Below are positions 25,118 through 35,080 of a stretch of 64,000 nt of DNA, piece after piece; the first letter of the stretch is position 1, and every line of letters begins with the position of its first letter. Origin of the DNA: Streptomyces sp. HNM0574 (GTDB taxonomy: Bacteria; Actinomycetota; Actinomycetes; Streptomycetales; Streptomycetaceae); NCBI RefSeq assembly GCF_012726235.1, contig NZ_JAASAH010000017.1, positions 62,001 to 126,000 on the forward strand. The letters are read 5' to 3'. The notes below the pieces were generated by a model, which did no database searches, had not been told where the DNA came from, and saw only the letters and a list, made by a program, of their open reading frames with translations. The translations under genes were made by a program, and so were the position numbers.

Positions 25118-25477
25118 GTGAACGCCTACACGCCGATCCTTGTACTGGGAGCGCTTGCGGCAGCCTTCGCGATCTTCTCCGTGGTCATGGCGACGATCGT
25201 CGGGCCCAAGCGCTACAACCGCGCGAAACTGGAAGCGTACGAGTGCGGCATCGAGCCCACTCCGCAGCCCGCAGGCGGTGGACGTTTCCCCGTCAAGTAC
25301 TACCTCACGGCGATGCTCTTCATCGTCTTCGACATCGAAATCGTTTTTCTCTACCCGTGGGCCGTCCACTTCGATTCCCTCGGGATGTTCGGCCTTCTCG
25401 AAATGCTGGTCTTCGTCGCCCTCATCGGTGTCGCCTACGCCTACGACTGGCGTCGCGGCGGCCTGGAATGGGATTAG
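25118..25477 (+). CDS. nuoA: NADH-quinone oxidoreductase subunit A
   Basis: 119 residues, three transmembrane helices (about 5-28, 62-82, 90-110). The loop with YECGIEP and the second helix with VFDIEIVFLYPWA are NuoA signatures; acidic residues here belong to the E-channel next to the quinone site. GTG at 25118 follows GGAAGGAGTGGGGAG. First gene of the 14-gene operon, with nuoB 14 bp downstream. Confidence 0.96.
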   Translation: MNAYTPILVLGALAAAFAIFSVVMATIVGPKRYNRAKLEAYECGIEPTPQPAGGGRFPVKYYLTAMLFIVFDIEIVFLYPWAVHFDSLGMFGLLEMLVFVALIGVAYAYDWRRGGLEWD

Positions 25478-25491
25478 GGGCTGGATAGGTA

Positions 25492-26046
25492 ATGGGACTC
25501 GAAGAGAAGCTGCCGAGCGGCTTTCTGCTGACCACCGTCGGGCAGGCCGCCGGCTGGGTGCGCAAGTCGTCGATGTTCCCGGCGACCTTCGGACTCGCCT
25601 GCTGTGCCATCGAGATGATGACCACCGGCGCGGGCCGGTACGACCTGGCCCGGTTCGGCATGGAGGTCTTCCGCGGCTCGCCCCGGCAGGCGGACCTGAT
25701 GATCGTCGCGGGACGGGTGAGCCAGAAGATGGCGCCCGTGCTGCGGCAGGTCTACGACCAGATGCCCAATCCAAAGTGGGTCATCTCGATGGGCGTCTGC
25801 GCCTCCTCGGGCGGGATGTTCAACAACTACGCGATCGTCCAGGGCGTCGACCACATCGTCCCCGTCGACATCTACCTGCCCGGGTGCCCGCCGCGTCCGG
25901 AAATGCTGATGGACGCCATTCTCAAGCTCCACCAGCACGTGCAGAACGAAAAGCTCGGCGTCGACCGGGAGAAGGCCGCCCGGGAAGCCGAAGAAGCGGC
26001 ACAGAAGGCGGTCCCGACGATCGAGATGAAGGGACTGCTCCGGTGA
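25492..26046 (+). CDS. nuoB: NADH-quinone oxidoreductase subunit B (N2 cluster)
   Basis: 184 residues. The N2 4Fe-4S ligands are visible: tandem C37-C38 (LACCAIEM), C103 (GVCASSGG) and C132 (PGCPPRP). It passes electrons from the peripheral arm to menaquinone. The last 30 residues are a charged helical tail. Its stop overlaps the nuoC start (GTGA). Confidence 0.97.
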   Translation: MGLEEKLPSGFLLTTVGQAAGWVRKSSMFPATFGLACCAIEMMTTGAGRYDLARFGMEVFRGSPRQADLMIVAGRVSQKMAPVLRQVYDQMPNPKWVISMGVCASSGGMFNNYAIVQGVDHIVPVDIYLPGCPPRPEMLMDAILKLHQHVQNEKLGVDREKAAREAEEAAQKAVPTIEMKGLLR

Positions 26047-26813
26047 GCGACGAGAAGAAACCCGGACCGGGGGAAAACGGCAACGGCGCGAACGGAAACG
26101 GCGCCAACGGGCAGAACGGCGCGGGAGTTCCCGCGGCGCGGGGCAGCGAGCCCGCCGAGGCGATCACCGTCCGCCGGGGCATGTTCGGCCCGGTGCAGGG
26201 CGGCGACACCTCGGGCTACGGCGGCCTGGTCCGTACGGTCCGGCTGCCCGGCGCCTCCTCCCGGCCGTACGGCGGCTGGTTCGACGAGGTCGCCGACGAA
26301 CTGGAGGGCGCCCTGGAGGAACAGGGACTGCTCCCCGAGAACGCGATCGAGAAGACCGTCGTCGACCGCGGCGAGATCACCTTCCACATCGACCGCGGCC
26401 ACCTGCTCCGCGTCGCCCGCACCCTCCGCGACGACCCGGCGCTCCGCTTCGAGCTGTGCACCGGCGTCAGCGGCGTCCACTTCCCCGACGACAAGGGCCG
26501 CGAGCTGCGCGCCGTTTACCACCTGCGTTCGCTCACCCACAACCGGGTGATCCGGCTGGAGGTCAGCGCCCCGGACAGCGACCCGCACGTGCCGTCGATC
26601 GTCGACGTGTACCCGACCAACGACTGGCACGAGCGCGAGACGTACGACTTCTTCGGTCTCGTCTTCGACGGCCATCCGGCGCTGACGCGGATCATCATGC
26701 CCGACGACTGGCAGGGCTTCCCGCAGCGCAAGGACTACCCGCTCGGCGGCATCCCCGTCGAGTACAAGGGCGCCCAGATCCCGGCTCCCGACCAGCGGAG
26801 GTCGTACACCTGA
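26043..26813 (+). CDS. nuoC: NADH-quinone oxidoreductase subunit C
   Basis: 256 residues. The 30-kDa subunit core begins near residue 45 and ends with the family signature WHERETYDFFGLVFDGHPAL and FPQRKDYPLGG. The first 40 residues are an Asn/Gly repeat (NGNGANGNGANGQNG) that is absent from E. coli and is probably disordered. NuoC is separate from NuoD here, unlike the E. coli NuoCD fusion. GTG at 26043 overlaps the nuoB stop; nuoD starts on the last base of the nuoC stop. Confidence 0.96.
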   Translation: MSDEKKPGPGENGNGANGNGANGQNGAGVPAARGSEPAEAITVRRGMFGPVQGGDTSGYGGLVRTVRLPGASSRPYGGWFDEVADELEGALEEQGLLPENAIEKTVVDRGEITFHIDRGHLLRVARTLRDDPALRFELCTGVSGVHFPDDKGRELRAVYHLRSLTHNRVIRLEVSAPDSDPHVPSIVDVYPTNDWHERETYDFFGLVFDGHPALTRIIMPDDWQGFPQRKDYPLGGIPVEYKGAQIPAPDQRRSYT

Positions 26814-28147
26814 TGTCTACCAGCCAGACCCACGCGACCGCGGGCATCCGTGAGACCACCGAGGGCACCGTCTACGACGTCAGCGGCGGTGACTGGGACG
26901 AGCTCGCCGCCGCGGCGGCGAAGAGCGACGACGAGCGCATCATCGTCAACATGGGGCCCCAGCACCCGTCCACGCACGGCGTGCTCCGCCTGATCCTGGA
27001 GATCGACGGCGAGACGGTCACCGAGGCCCGCTGCGGCATCGGCTATCTGCACACCGGGATCGAGAAGAACCTCGAGTACCGGACGTGGACCCAGGGCACG
27101 ACGTTCGTGACGCGCATGGACTACCTGACGCCGTTCTTCAACGAGACGGCGTACTGCATGGCCGTGGAGAAACTGCTCGGCATCTCCGGCGACATCCCGG
27201 ACCGCGCGAACGTCATCCGGGTGCTGATGATGGAGCTCAACCGGCTCTCCTCGCACCTCGTGGCCATCGCCACCGGCGGCATGGAACTCGGCGCCACCAC
27301 CGTCATGATCTTCGGCTTCCGGGACCGCGAACACGTCCTCGACGTGTACGAGCAGATCACCGGCCTGCGGATGAACCACGCGTACATCCGCCCCGGCGGA
27401 CTCGCGCAGGACCTGCCGCCCGGATCGATGGACGCGCTGCGCGAGTTCGTGAAGACGATGCGGAAGAACCTGCCGGAGTACGACAAGCTCTGCAGCGGCA
27501 ACCCGGTCTTCAAGGCCCGCCTCCAGGACATCGGCCACCTCGACCTCAGCGGCTGCATGGCCCTCGGCGCCACCGGCCCGATCCTCCGCTCCGCCGGACT
27601 GCCGCACGACCTGCGCAAGGCGCAGCCGTACTGCGGCTACGAGAACTACGACTTCGAGGTGCCGACGGTCGACACCTGCGACTCCTACGGCCGGTTCCTG
27701 CTGCGCGTCGAGGAGATGCACCAGTCGCTGCGGATCATCGAGCAGTGCATGGAACGGCTGGAGCCCGGGCCCGTGATGGTCGGCGACAAGAAGATCGCCT
27801 GGCCCGCGCAGCTGGCGCTCGGCCCCGACGGTCTCGGCAACTCGCTGGACCACATCAAGAACATCATGGGCACCTCCATGGAGGCCCTGATCCACCACTT
27901 CAAGCTGGTGACGGAGGGCTTCCGGGTGCCGCCGGGACAGGCGTACGCGGCCGTGGAGTCCCCGAAGGGCGAGCTGGGCGTGCACGTGGTGAGCGACGGC
28001 GGCACCCGCCCCTACCGCGTCCACTTCCGCGACCCCTCCTTCACCAACCTGGAGGCCATGGCGGCGATGTGCGAGGGCGGCCAGGTCGCCGACGTCATCG
28101 TCGCCGTCGCGTCCATCGACCCCGTGATGGGAGGCGTCGACCGATGA
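26813..28147 (+). CDS. nuoD: NADH-quinone oxidoreductase subunit D
   Basis: 444 residues, 49-kDa (NiFe-hydrogenase large-subunit-like) subunit. NMGPQHPSTHGVLRLILEIDG near residue 45 lines the quinone cavity with its conserved His, and GYLHTGIEKN, RPGGLAQDLPPG and the C-terminal DPVMGGVDR are family hallmarks. It forms the menaquinone-binding site with NuoB. An N-terminal extension of about 40 residues comes before the core. Stop and start codons overlap with nuoC and nuoE. Confidence 0.97.
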   Translation: MSTSQTHATAGIRETTEGTVYDVSGGDWDELAAAAAKSDDERIIVNMGPQHPSTHGVLRLILEIDGETVTEARCGIGYLHTGIEKNLEYRTWTQGTTFVTRMDYLTPFFNETAYCMAVEKLLGISGDIPDRANVIRVLMMELNRLSSHLVAIATGGMELGATTVMIFGFRDREHVLDVYEQITGLRMNHAYIRPGGLAQDLPPGSMDALREFVKTMRKNLPEYDKLCSGNPVFKARLQDIGHLDLSGCMALGATGPILRSAGLPHDLRKAQPYCGYENYDFEVPTVDTCDSYGRFLLRVEEMHQSLRIIEQCMERLEPGPVMVGDKKIAWPAQLALGPDGLGNSLDHIKNIMGTSMEALIHHFKLVTEGFRVPPGQAYAAVESPKGELGVHVVSDGGTRPYRVHFRDPSFTNLEAMAAMCEGGQVADVIVAVASIDPVMGGVDR

Positions 28148-29040
28148 CCGAAGTGCCGCTCGGAATCCCCGAGATGCCCGCGCCCGACTACCCGGACGAG
28201 GTGCGGGAGCGGCTGGAGCGGGACGCGAAGGAGATCATCGCCCGCTACCCCGACAGCCGCTCCGCGCTGCTGCCCCTGCTGCACCTGGTGCAGTCGGAGG
28301 AGGGCCATGTGACGCGCACCGGCCAGCGGTTCTGCGCCGAGACGCTCGGCCTGACCACCGCCGAGGTCAACGCCGTCGCGACGTTCTACACGATGTACCG
28401 CCGCAAGCCCTCCGGCGACTACCAGGTCGGGGTGTGCACCAACACGCTGTGCGCCGTGATGGGCGGCGACGCGATCTTCGACGAGCTCAAGGACCACCTC
28501 GGCGTCGGCAACGACGAGACCACCGGCGACGGCAGGGTCACCCTGGAGCACATCGAGTGCAACGCGGCCTGCGACTACGCCCCGGTGGTGATGGTCAACT
28601 GGGAGTTCTTCGACAACCAGACCCCGGACTCCGCGAAGCGGCTCGTCGACGACCTGCGCGCCGGACGCGAGGTCGTCCCCACCCGCGGCGCCTCCCTGTG
28701 CACCTTCAAGGAGACCGCGCGCATCCTCGCGGGCTTCCCCGACCAGCGCGCCGGAGCCGTCGAGTCCGGCGGCGGCGCCGGCCCCGCCTCCCTCGTCGGG
28801 CTGCGCCTGGCCAAGGGCGAGGCGCCCACCGGCCGCGTCGTCAGCCCCCGCGCCGAACCGCAGCCCGGCGAGCCCGGCACCCGCGGCACCGGCGAGAACG
28901 GCACCGCACCCGGCGAGGCCCCGCCGACCCACCCCTCCTCGCACGACGCGCCCCGCGACACCGCCGCATCCGACCCGTCCCACCCCTCGGGCCCGGTCAC
29001 CGGTGACGAAGGAGCCGACGGAAGGGACACGAACCAGTGA
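28144..29040 (+). CDS. nuoE: NADH-quinone oxidoreductase subunit E with long disordered tail
   Basis: 298 residues, against about 165-240 in most bacteria. The thioredoxin-like 2Fe-2S (N1a) ligands are C98, C103 (CTNTLC), C139 and C143 (CNAAC). After about residue 200 the protein turns into a Gly/Pro/Glu/Thr-rich tail of nearly 100 residues with no recognisable fold. The frame continues cleanly to a stop that overlaps the nuoF start, so the tail is real coding sequence. It is part of the NADH dehydrogenase module with NuoF and NuoG. Confidence 0.95.
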   Translation: MTEVPLGIPEMPAPDYPDEVRERLERDAKEIIARYPDSRSALLPLLHLVQSEEGHVTRTGQRFCAETLGLTTAEVNAVATFYTMYRRKPSGDYQVGVCTNTLCAVMGGDAIFDELKDHLGVGNDETTGDGRVTLEHIECNAACDYAPVVMVNWEFFDNQTPDSAKRLVDDLRAGREVVPTRGASLCTFKETARILAGFPDQRAGAVESGGGAGPASLVGLRLAKGEAPTGRVVSPRAEPQPGEPGTRGTGENGTAPGEAPPTHPSSHDAPRDTAASDPSHPSGPVTGDEGADGRDTNQ

Positions 29041-30383
29041 TGACCACCGAATCACCGGAGAAGGTCCTGCACCCGGTCCTCTCCTCCTTCTGGGACGAGC
29101 CCGAGCCCTGGACGCTGGCCACCTACCGGCGGCACGAGGGCTACGACGGCCTGCGCACCGCACTCGCCATGGACCCGGACGACGTCATCGCCTACGTCAA
29201 GGACGCGGGCCTGCGCGGCCGCGGCGGCGCCGGCTTCCCCACCGGGATGAAGTGGCAGTTCATCCCGCAGGGCGACGGCAAACCGCACTACCTCGTGGTC
29301 AACGCCGACGAGTCCGAGCCGGGTACCTGCAAGGACATCCCGCTGCTGTACGCCAACCCGCACTCCCTGATCGAAGGCATCGTGATCGCCTGCCACGCGA
29401 TCCGCTCCAGCCACGCCTTCATCTACCTGCGCGGCGAAGTCGTCCCCGTACTACGGCGGTTGCACCTCGCCGTCCGCGAGGCGTACGAGGCCGGATACCT
29501 CGGCAAGGACGCGCTCGGGCCCGGCAAGGACCTCGAACTCACCGTCCACGCCGGCGCGGGCGCCTACATCTGCGGTGAGGAGACGGCGCTGCTCGACTCG
29601 CTGGAGGGCCGCCGCGGCCAGCCCAGGCTGCGCCCGCCGTTCCCCGCCGTCGCCGGCCTCTACGCCTGCCCGACGGTGGTGAACAACGTCGAGTCCATCG
29701 CGTCCGTGCCGATGCTGATGCTCAAGGGCAAGGACTGGTTCCGCTCGATGGGCAGCGAGAAGTCCCCCGGCTTCACGCTCTACTCGCTCAGCGGGCACGT
29801 CGCCAGCCCCGGCCAGTACGAGGCACCGCTCGGCATCACCCTGCGGCAGCTGCTCGACCTCAGCGGCGGCATGCGGCCGGGCCACCGGCTCAAGTTCTGG
29901 ACCCCGGGCGGCTCCTCGACCCCGATGCTCACCGAGGAACACCTCGACGTCCCGCTCGACTACGAGGGCGTCGGCGAAGCCGGCTCCATGCTCGGCACCA
30001 AGGCCCTCCAGTGCTTCGACGAGACCACCTGCGTGGTGCGCGCCGTGACCCGCTGGACGGAGTTCTACGCGCACGAGTCCTGCGGCAAGTGCACCCCCTG
30101 CCGCGAGGGCACCTACTGGCTCGTCCAGGTGCTGCGCGGCATCGAGGCGGGCACCGGCACCCTCGCCGACATCGACAAGATCGACGACATCGCCGACAAC
30201 ATCAACGGCAAGTCCTTCTGCGCCCTCGGCGACGGCGCCGCCAGCCCCATCTTCTCCTCCCTGAAGTACTTCCGCGCGGAGTACGAGGAGCACGTCAACG
30301 GACGCGGCTGCCCCTTCGACCCCGCCAGGTCGACCGCGTGGGCCGACCGCGGCAGCAACCCTCACCTGGAGGTGAACGCGTGA
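29037..30383 (+). CDS. nuoF: NADH-quinone oxidoreductase subunit F (FMN/NADH site, N3 cluster)
   Basis: 448 residues. The glycine-rich LRGRGGAGFPTGMKW (59-73) binds NADH/FMN and NADESEPGTCKD follows. The N3 cluster ligands start with C349-x2-C352-x2-C355 (SCGKCTPCREG), and a further Cys lies in SFCALGDGA near 395. NADH is oxidised here. GTG at 29037 (GTGA overlap with nuoE) or the ATG at 29040 could be the start; they differ by one residue. Confidence 0.97.
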   Translation: MMTTESPEKVLHPVLSSFWDEPEPWTLATYRRHEGYDGLRTALAMDPDDVIAYVKDAGLRGRGGAGFPTGMKWQFIPQGDGKPHYLVVNADESEPGTCKDIPLLYANPHSLIEGIVIACHAIRSSHAFIYLRGEVVPVLRRLHLAVREAYEAGYLGKDALGPGKDLELTVHAGAGAYICGEETALLDSLEGRRGQPRLRPPFPAVAGLYACPTVVNNVESIASVPMLMLKGKDWFRSMGSEKSPGFTLYSLSGHVASPGQYEAPLGITLRQLLDLSGGMRPGHRLKFWTPGGSSTPMLTEEHLDVPLDYEGVGEAGSMLGTKALQCFDETTCVVRAVTRWTEFYAHESCGKCTPCREGTYWLVQVLRGIEAGTGTLADIDKIDDIADNINGKSFCALGDGAASPIFSSLKYFRAEYEEHVNGRGCPFDPARSTAWADRGSNPHLEVNA

Positions 30384-32938
30384 CAGTGACCAGCACCGGT
30401 CAGACCTCCGGTGGACAACCGGCGCCCCCGCCCGAGGACTTGGTCTCGCTCACCATCGACGGCGTCCACATCAGCGTCCCCAAGGGCACGCTGGTGATCC
30501 GCGCCGCCGAGCAGATCGGCGTCGAGATCCCGCGCTTCTGCGACCACCCGCTGCTCGACCCGGCCGGCGCCTGCCGCCAGTGCATCGTCGAGGTCGAGGG
30601 CCAGCGCAAGCCGATGGCGTCCTGCACGATCACCTGCACCGACGGGATGGTCGTACGGACCCAACTCACCTCCCCCGTCGCGGAGAAGGCACAGCGCGGC
30701 GTGATGGAGCTGCTGCTGATCAACCACCCGCTGGACTGCCCCGTCTGCGACAAGGGCGGCGAGTGCCCGCTGCAGAACCAGGCGATGACGGCGGGGCAGG
30801 CGGACTCCCGGTTCGAGGGCGTCAAGCGCACCTTCGAGAAGCCGGTGCCCGTCTCCAAGCAGGTGCTGCTGGACCGCGAACGCTGCGTGCTCTGCGCCCG
30901 CTGCACCCGCTTCTCGAACCAGATCGCCGGCGACCCGGTGATCGAACTCCTGGAACGCGGCGCCCTCCAGCAGGTCGGCACCGGTGAGGGCGACCCCTTC
31001 GAGTCGTACTTCTCCGGCAACACCATCCAGATCTGCCCCGTCGGCGCGCTGACGTCCGCCGCGTACCGCTTCCGCTCCCGCCCCTTCGACCTCGTCTCCT
31101 CCCCGTCCGTGTGCGAACACTGTGCCGGCGGCTGCGCCACCCGCACCGACCACCGGCGCGGCAAGGTCATGCGCCGCCTGGCCGCCGAGGACCCCGAGGT
31201 CAACGAGGAATGGGTGTGCGACAAGGGCCGCTTCGCGTTCCGCTACGCGCAGCGCCCCGACCGCCTCACCCACCCGCTGGTGCGCGGCACCGACGGCGAA
31301 CTCGCCCCCGCCAGCTGGCCCGAGGCCCTGGAGGCCGCGGCCGCCGGGCTCGCGGGCGCCCGCGGCCGGGCCGGTGTCCTCGCCGGCGGCCGGGTCACCG
31401 TCGAGGACGCCTACGCGTACGCCAAGTTCGCGCGGATCGCGCTCGGCACCAACGACGTCGACTTCCGCGCCCGCGTCCACTCCGCCGAGGAGGCCGACTT
31501 CCTCGCGGCACACGTCGCCGGACGCGGCCGCGACCTCGACGGGGACGGCGTCACCCACACCGCGCTCGAACACGCCCCGGCCGTGCTGCTCGTCGGCTTC
31601 GAGGCCGAGGAGGAGGCCCCCGGCGTCTTCCTGCGGCTCCGCAAGGGCATGCGCAAGCACGGGCTGCGCACCTTTTCCCTCGCCGCGCACACCACCCGCG
31701 GCCTCGCCAAGACGGGCGGCACCCTGCTCCCCGCCGCCCCCGGCACCGAGACCGAGTGGCTGGACGCCCTCGCCGGCGGCGTCGGCCTCGACGAGACCGG
31801 CGTCCGCGCGGCGGAGGCGCTGCGCGCCGAGGGCTCCGTGATCCTCGTCGGCGAGCGGCTCGCCGGCGTACCCGGCGCCCTCACCGCGGCCGTCCGCACC
31901 GCCACCGCGACCGGGGCCCGCCTGGTGTGGATCCCGCGCCGGGCCGGCGAACGCGGCGCCGTCGAGGCGGGCGCGCTGCCCTCGCTGCTGCCGGGCGCCC
32001 GCCCGGCCACCGACCCGCGGGCCCGCGAGGAGATCGCCCGCGCCTGGGGCGTCGCCGAACTCCCCACCGGATACGGGCGGGACACCGGCCAGATCGTCGA
32101 GGCCGCGGCCAACGGCGAACTCGCCGCCCTCGTCGTCGGCGGCGTCGGCGTCGAAGACCTGCCCGACCCGGCACGGGCCCGGCAGGCGCTCGACGAGGTC
32201 GGCTTCCTCGTCAGCCTGGAACTGCGGCCCGGCGAGATCACCGAACGCGCCGACGTCGTCCTCCCCGTCGCCGCCGTCGCCGAGAAGGACGGCACCTTCC
32301 TCAACTGGGAAGGCCGCGTACGGCCGTTCGCCGCCGCGCTCAAGCCCGACCAGATGACCAGGCGGCACGTCCAGCCCGACGGCCGGGTCCTGCACATGCT
32401 CACCGACGCGCTCGCGCACGCGCAGGAACAGCGCGGCGGCACCGGACACGGCGGCCTCGGCCTGCCCGACGTCACCGCGGCCCGCACCGAGATCGACCGC
32501 ATCGGCGTCTGGGAACGGAACACCCACGACACCGCCCCCGGCGCCACCCCGGCCGCACCCCGCACGCCCCAACTCCCGCAGCCCGCCCGGGGCGAGGCCG
32601 TCCTCGCCGGACACCGGCTGCTGCTGGACCAGGGCCGGCTCCAGGAGGGTGACGAGGCACTCGCCGGCACCCGGCACGCCGCCGTCGCCCGGCTGTCCGC
32701 CGCCACCGCGGCCGAGACCGGCGTCAAGGACGGCGACCTGCTCGCCGTCACCGGACCCGCCGGATCGACGGCCCTGCCGCTGCGGGTGACGCCCATGCCG
32801 GACCGGGTGGTGTGGCTGCCGATGAACTCCACCGGCGGCGGCGTCACCGGCGACACCGGGGCCCGCCAGGGCGAACTCGTCCGCATCGGCCCCGCACCCC
32901 TTCCGGGCACCGACGACCAGGCGGAGGTGGACGCATGA
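30380..32938 (+). CDS. nuoG: NADH-quinone oxidoreductase subunit G
   Basis: 852 residues. N-terminal iron-sulfur ligands are in order: 2Fe-2S C54, C65, C68, C82; His-ligated 4Fe-4S H116, C120, C123, C129; 4Fe-4S C169, C172, C175, C219; and an extra (N7-type) set C245, C248, C252, C280. The rest is a molybdopterin-oxidoreductase-like domain without the molybdenum cofactor role. It carries electrons from NuoF towards NuoI. It is coupled to nuoF and nuoH by 4-bp overlaps. Confidence 0.96.
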   Translation: MTVTSTGQTSGGQPAPPPEDLVSLTIDGVHISVPKGTLVIRAAEQIGVEIPRFCDHPLLDPAGACRQCIVEVEGQRKPMASCTITCTDGMVVRTQLTSPVAEKAQRGVMELLLINHPLDCPVCDKGGECPLQNQAMTAGQADSRFEGVKRTFEKPVPVSKQVLLDRERCVLCARCTRFSNQIAGDPVIELLERGALQQVGTGEGDPFESYFSGNTIQICPVGALTSAAYRFRSRPFDLVSSPSVCEHCAGGCATRTDHRRGKVMRRLAAEDPEVNEEWVCDKGRFAFRYAQRPDRLTHPLVRGTDGELAPASWPEALEAAAAGLAGARGRAGVLAGGRVTVEDAYAYAKFARIALGTNDVDFRARVHSAEEADFLAAHVAGRGRDLDGDGVTHTALEHAPAVLLVGFEAEEEAPGVFLRLRKGMRKHGLRTFSLAAHTTRGLAKTGGTLLPAAPGTETEWLDALAGGVGLDETGVRAAEALRAEGSVILVGERLAGVPGALTAAVRTATATGARLVWIPRRAGERGAVEAGALPSLLPGARPATDPRAREEIARAWGVAELPTGYGRDTGQIVEAAANGELAALVVGGVGVEDLPDPARARQALDEVGFLVSLELRPGEITERADVVLPVAAVAEKDGTFLNWEGRVRPFAAALKPDQMTRRHVQPDGRVLHMLTDALAHAQEQRGGTGHGGLGLPDVTAARTEIDRIGVWERNTHDTAPGATPAAPRTPQLPQPARGEAVLAGHRLLLDQGRLQEGDEALAGTRHAAVARLSAATAAETGVKDGDLLAVTGPAGSTALPLRVTPMPDRVVWLPMNSTGGGVTGDTGARQGELVRIGPAPLPGTDDQAEVDA

Positions 32939-34374
32939 GCGCCCTCGCACTCGCCCCCGCCGGGGCGGCACCGGCACACCTCGCCGCCGAGGACCTCTCC
33001 GTCTTCGGCACCGACCCCTTCTGGCTGGTCGCCCTCAAGGCAGTGTTCTGCTTCGCGTTCCTGATGGTCGTGGTGCTGCTGTCGATCGTCATGGAACGCA
33101 AGGTCGTCGCCTGGATGCAGCTGCGCGTCGGGCCCAACCGGCACGGCCCCTGGGGCATGCTCCAGTCCCTCGCCGACGGCATCAAACTGATGCTGAAGGA
33201 GGACGTCGTCGTCTCCGGCGCCGACAAGGCCGTCTACATCCTGGCCCCGGTGCTCGGCGCGATCCCCGCCTTCATGGCCATCGCGGTCATCCCGTTCGGG
33301 CCGCCGGGCAACGAGGTGTCGATCTTCGGGACGCGCACCGCGCTCCAGCTGACCGACCTCCCCGTGGCCCTGCTGTTCATCCTCGCCACGTCCTCCATCG
33401 CCGCGTACGGCACCGTCCTCGCCGGCTGGTCCTCCGGATCGACGTACCCGCTGCTCGGCGGCGTCCGCGCCGTCGCCCAGTCCATCAGCTACGAGGTCGC
33501 CATGGGCCTCAGCTTCGCGGCCGTCTTCCTCTACTCCGGCTCCATGTCGACGTCCGCGATCGTCGACGCCCAGTCCGACACCTGGTTCGGCGTGCTGCTG
33601 CCGGTGTCCTTCCTGATCTACCTCGTGTCGATGGTGGGTGAGGCGCACCGGGCGCCGTTCGACATGCCGGAGTCCGAGGGCGACCTCGTCGGCGGCTTCA
33701 ACACCGAGTACTCGTCCATCAAGTTCGCGATGTTCATGCTCGCCGAGTACGTCCACATGGTGACGGTCTCCGCGCTCGCGGTGACGCTGTTCCTCGGCGG
33801 CTGGCGGGCGCCCGCGCCCATCTCCTCCGTCTGGGAGGGCGCCAACCACGGCTGGTGGCCGATGCTGTGGTTCATGGCGAAGCTGCTGGTGCTGCTCTTC
33901 GTCTTCGTCTGGATCCGCGGCACCCTGCCCCGCGTCCGCTACGACCAGTTCATGAAGCTCGGCTGGAAGGTCCTCATCCCCGTCTCGCTGGTGTGGCTGA
34001 TGCTCGTCGCCACCGTGCGGGCCATGCGGAACGAGGGCTACGACTTCAGCGACATCGTCTACTGGGTCGGCGGCGCCGCACTCGCGATCCTGCTGCTGTC
34101 CTTCGTCTTCGACGCCGTACGCGGCAGGAAGGAAGCCGCCGAGGAGGAAGCCGCCGAGGCCGAGCGGAAGAGCGAGGTCTTCGACCCCATGGCCGGCGGC
34201 TACCCCGTACCGCCGCTGCCGGGACAGACTCTGCCGCCCGTCCCGCGCCGCCGCTCCCGCGCCCACGACGCGGACCGGCCGCTGGTCGGCGCGGGCGGTA
34301 ACTCCGGCTCCCCGGGCGGGACTTCGCCCCAGAACTCCGAGGGACTCCAGGGAAAGGAGGCCGACGGTGCCTGA
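32935..34374 (+). CDS. nuoH: NADH-quinone oxidoreductase subunit H with C-terminal extension
   Basis: 479 residues with about eight to nine transmembrane helices. MERKVVAWMQLRVGPNRHGP and GEAHRAPFDMPESEGDLVGGFNTEYS are the conserved quinone-channel loops. The membrane part ends near residue 405, and the last 75 residues are a hydrophilic Pro/Arg/Gly tail that E. coli NuoH lacks. It links the peripheral arm to the proton-pumping subunits. nuoI starts inside its last codons (8-bp overlap). Confidence 0.96.
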   Translation: MSALALAPAGAAPAHLAAEDLSVFGTDPFWLVALKAVFCFAFLMVVVLLSIVMERKVVAWMQLRVGPNRHGPWGMLQSLADGIKLMLKEDVVVSGADKAVYILAPVLGAIPAFMAIAVIPFGPPGNEVSIFGTRTALQLTDLPVALLFILATSSIAAYGTVLAGWSSGSTYPLLGGVRAVAQSISYEVAMGLSFAAVFLYSGSMSTSAIVDAQSDTWFGVLLPVSFLIYLVSMVGEAHRAPFDMPESEGDLVGGFNTEYSSIKFAMFMLAEYVHMVTVSALAVTLFLGGWRAPAPISSVWEGANHGWWPMLWFMAKLLVLLFVFVWIRGTLPRVRYDQFMKLGWKVLIPVSLVWLMLVATVRAMRNEGYDFSDIVYWVGGAALAILLLSFVFDAVRGRKEAAEEEAAEAERKSEVFDPMAGGYPVPPLPGQTLPPVPRRRSRAHDADRPLVGAGGNSGSPGGTSPQNSEGLQGKEADGA

Positions 34375-35080
34375 CAACCCCGTGGCCGGCTTCGGCGTGA
34401 CCTTCAAGGACATGTTCAAGAAGCGGCTCACCGAGCAGTACCCCGAATACAAGAAACCGACGGCACCCCGCTTCCACGGACGTCACCAGCTCAACCGGCA
34501 CCCGGACGGGCTGGAGAAATGCGTCGGCTGCGAACTGTGCGCCTGGGCCTGCCCCGCCGACGCCATCTACGTCGAAGGCGCCGACAACACCGACGAGGAG
34601 CGTTACTCGCCCGGCGAGCGGTACGGCCGCGTCTACCAGATCAACTACCTGCGCTGCATCCTGTGCGGCCTGTGCGTCGAGGCGTGCCCCACCCGGGCAC
34701 TGACCATGACCAACGAGTACGAACTCGCCGACTCCTCCCGCGAATCGCTCATCTACACCAAGGAGGAGCTGCTCGCCGGCCTCACCGAGGACATGGTCGA
34801 CAGCCCGCACGCCATCTACCCCGGCATGACCGAGAAGGACTACTACCGGGGCCTGGTCACCGAGGCCGCACCCGGCACCGTCCAGCAGACGGTGCACGAC
34901 ACCGGCACCCCGCAGCCCTCCGCCGGCACCTTCGGCCCGGACGAACCCGCCGACGAGGCCGACGTGCACGAGCCCCTCGAAGGCACCGTGCTCGGCGGCT
35001 CCCGCACCGGCGGCCCCGAGACCCAGTCCGCCACCGGCACCCACGGCGGCGCCGGCGGCACCGGGGAGGGCAGGTCATGA
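34367..35080 (+). CDS. nuoI: NADH-quinone oxidoreductase subunit I (two 4Fe-4S clusters)
   Basis: 237 residues. Two ferredoxin motifs hold N6a and N6b: C52-x2-C55-x2-C58-x3-C62 and C97-x2-C100-x2-C103-x3-C107. E. coli NuoI is about 180 residues; here residues after about 165 form an extra Gly/Thr/Pro-rich tail. It passes electrons to N2 in NuoB. The GTG start is inside nuoH and the stop overlaps the nuoJ ATG. Confidence 0.96.
   Translation: MPDNPVAGFGVTFKDMFKKRLTEQYPEYKKPTAPRFHGRHQLNRHPDGLEKCVGCELCAWACPADAIYVEGADNTDEERYSPGERYGRVYQINYLRCILCGLCVEACPTRALTMTNEYELADSSRESLIYTKEELLAGLTEDMVDSPHAIYPGMTEKDYYRGLVTEAAPGTVQQTVHDTGTPQPSAGTFGPDEPADEADVHEPLEGTVLGGSRTGGPETQSATGTHGGAGGTGEGRS

Noticed and set aside
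31411..34452. Very long antisense open frames over nuoG/nuoH and over nuoL (36337-38427)
   Set aside because: They are the expected shadows of GC-rich codons; their products are Gly/Asp/His-rich, have no motifs and oppose well-recognised nuo genes.
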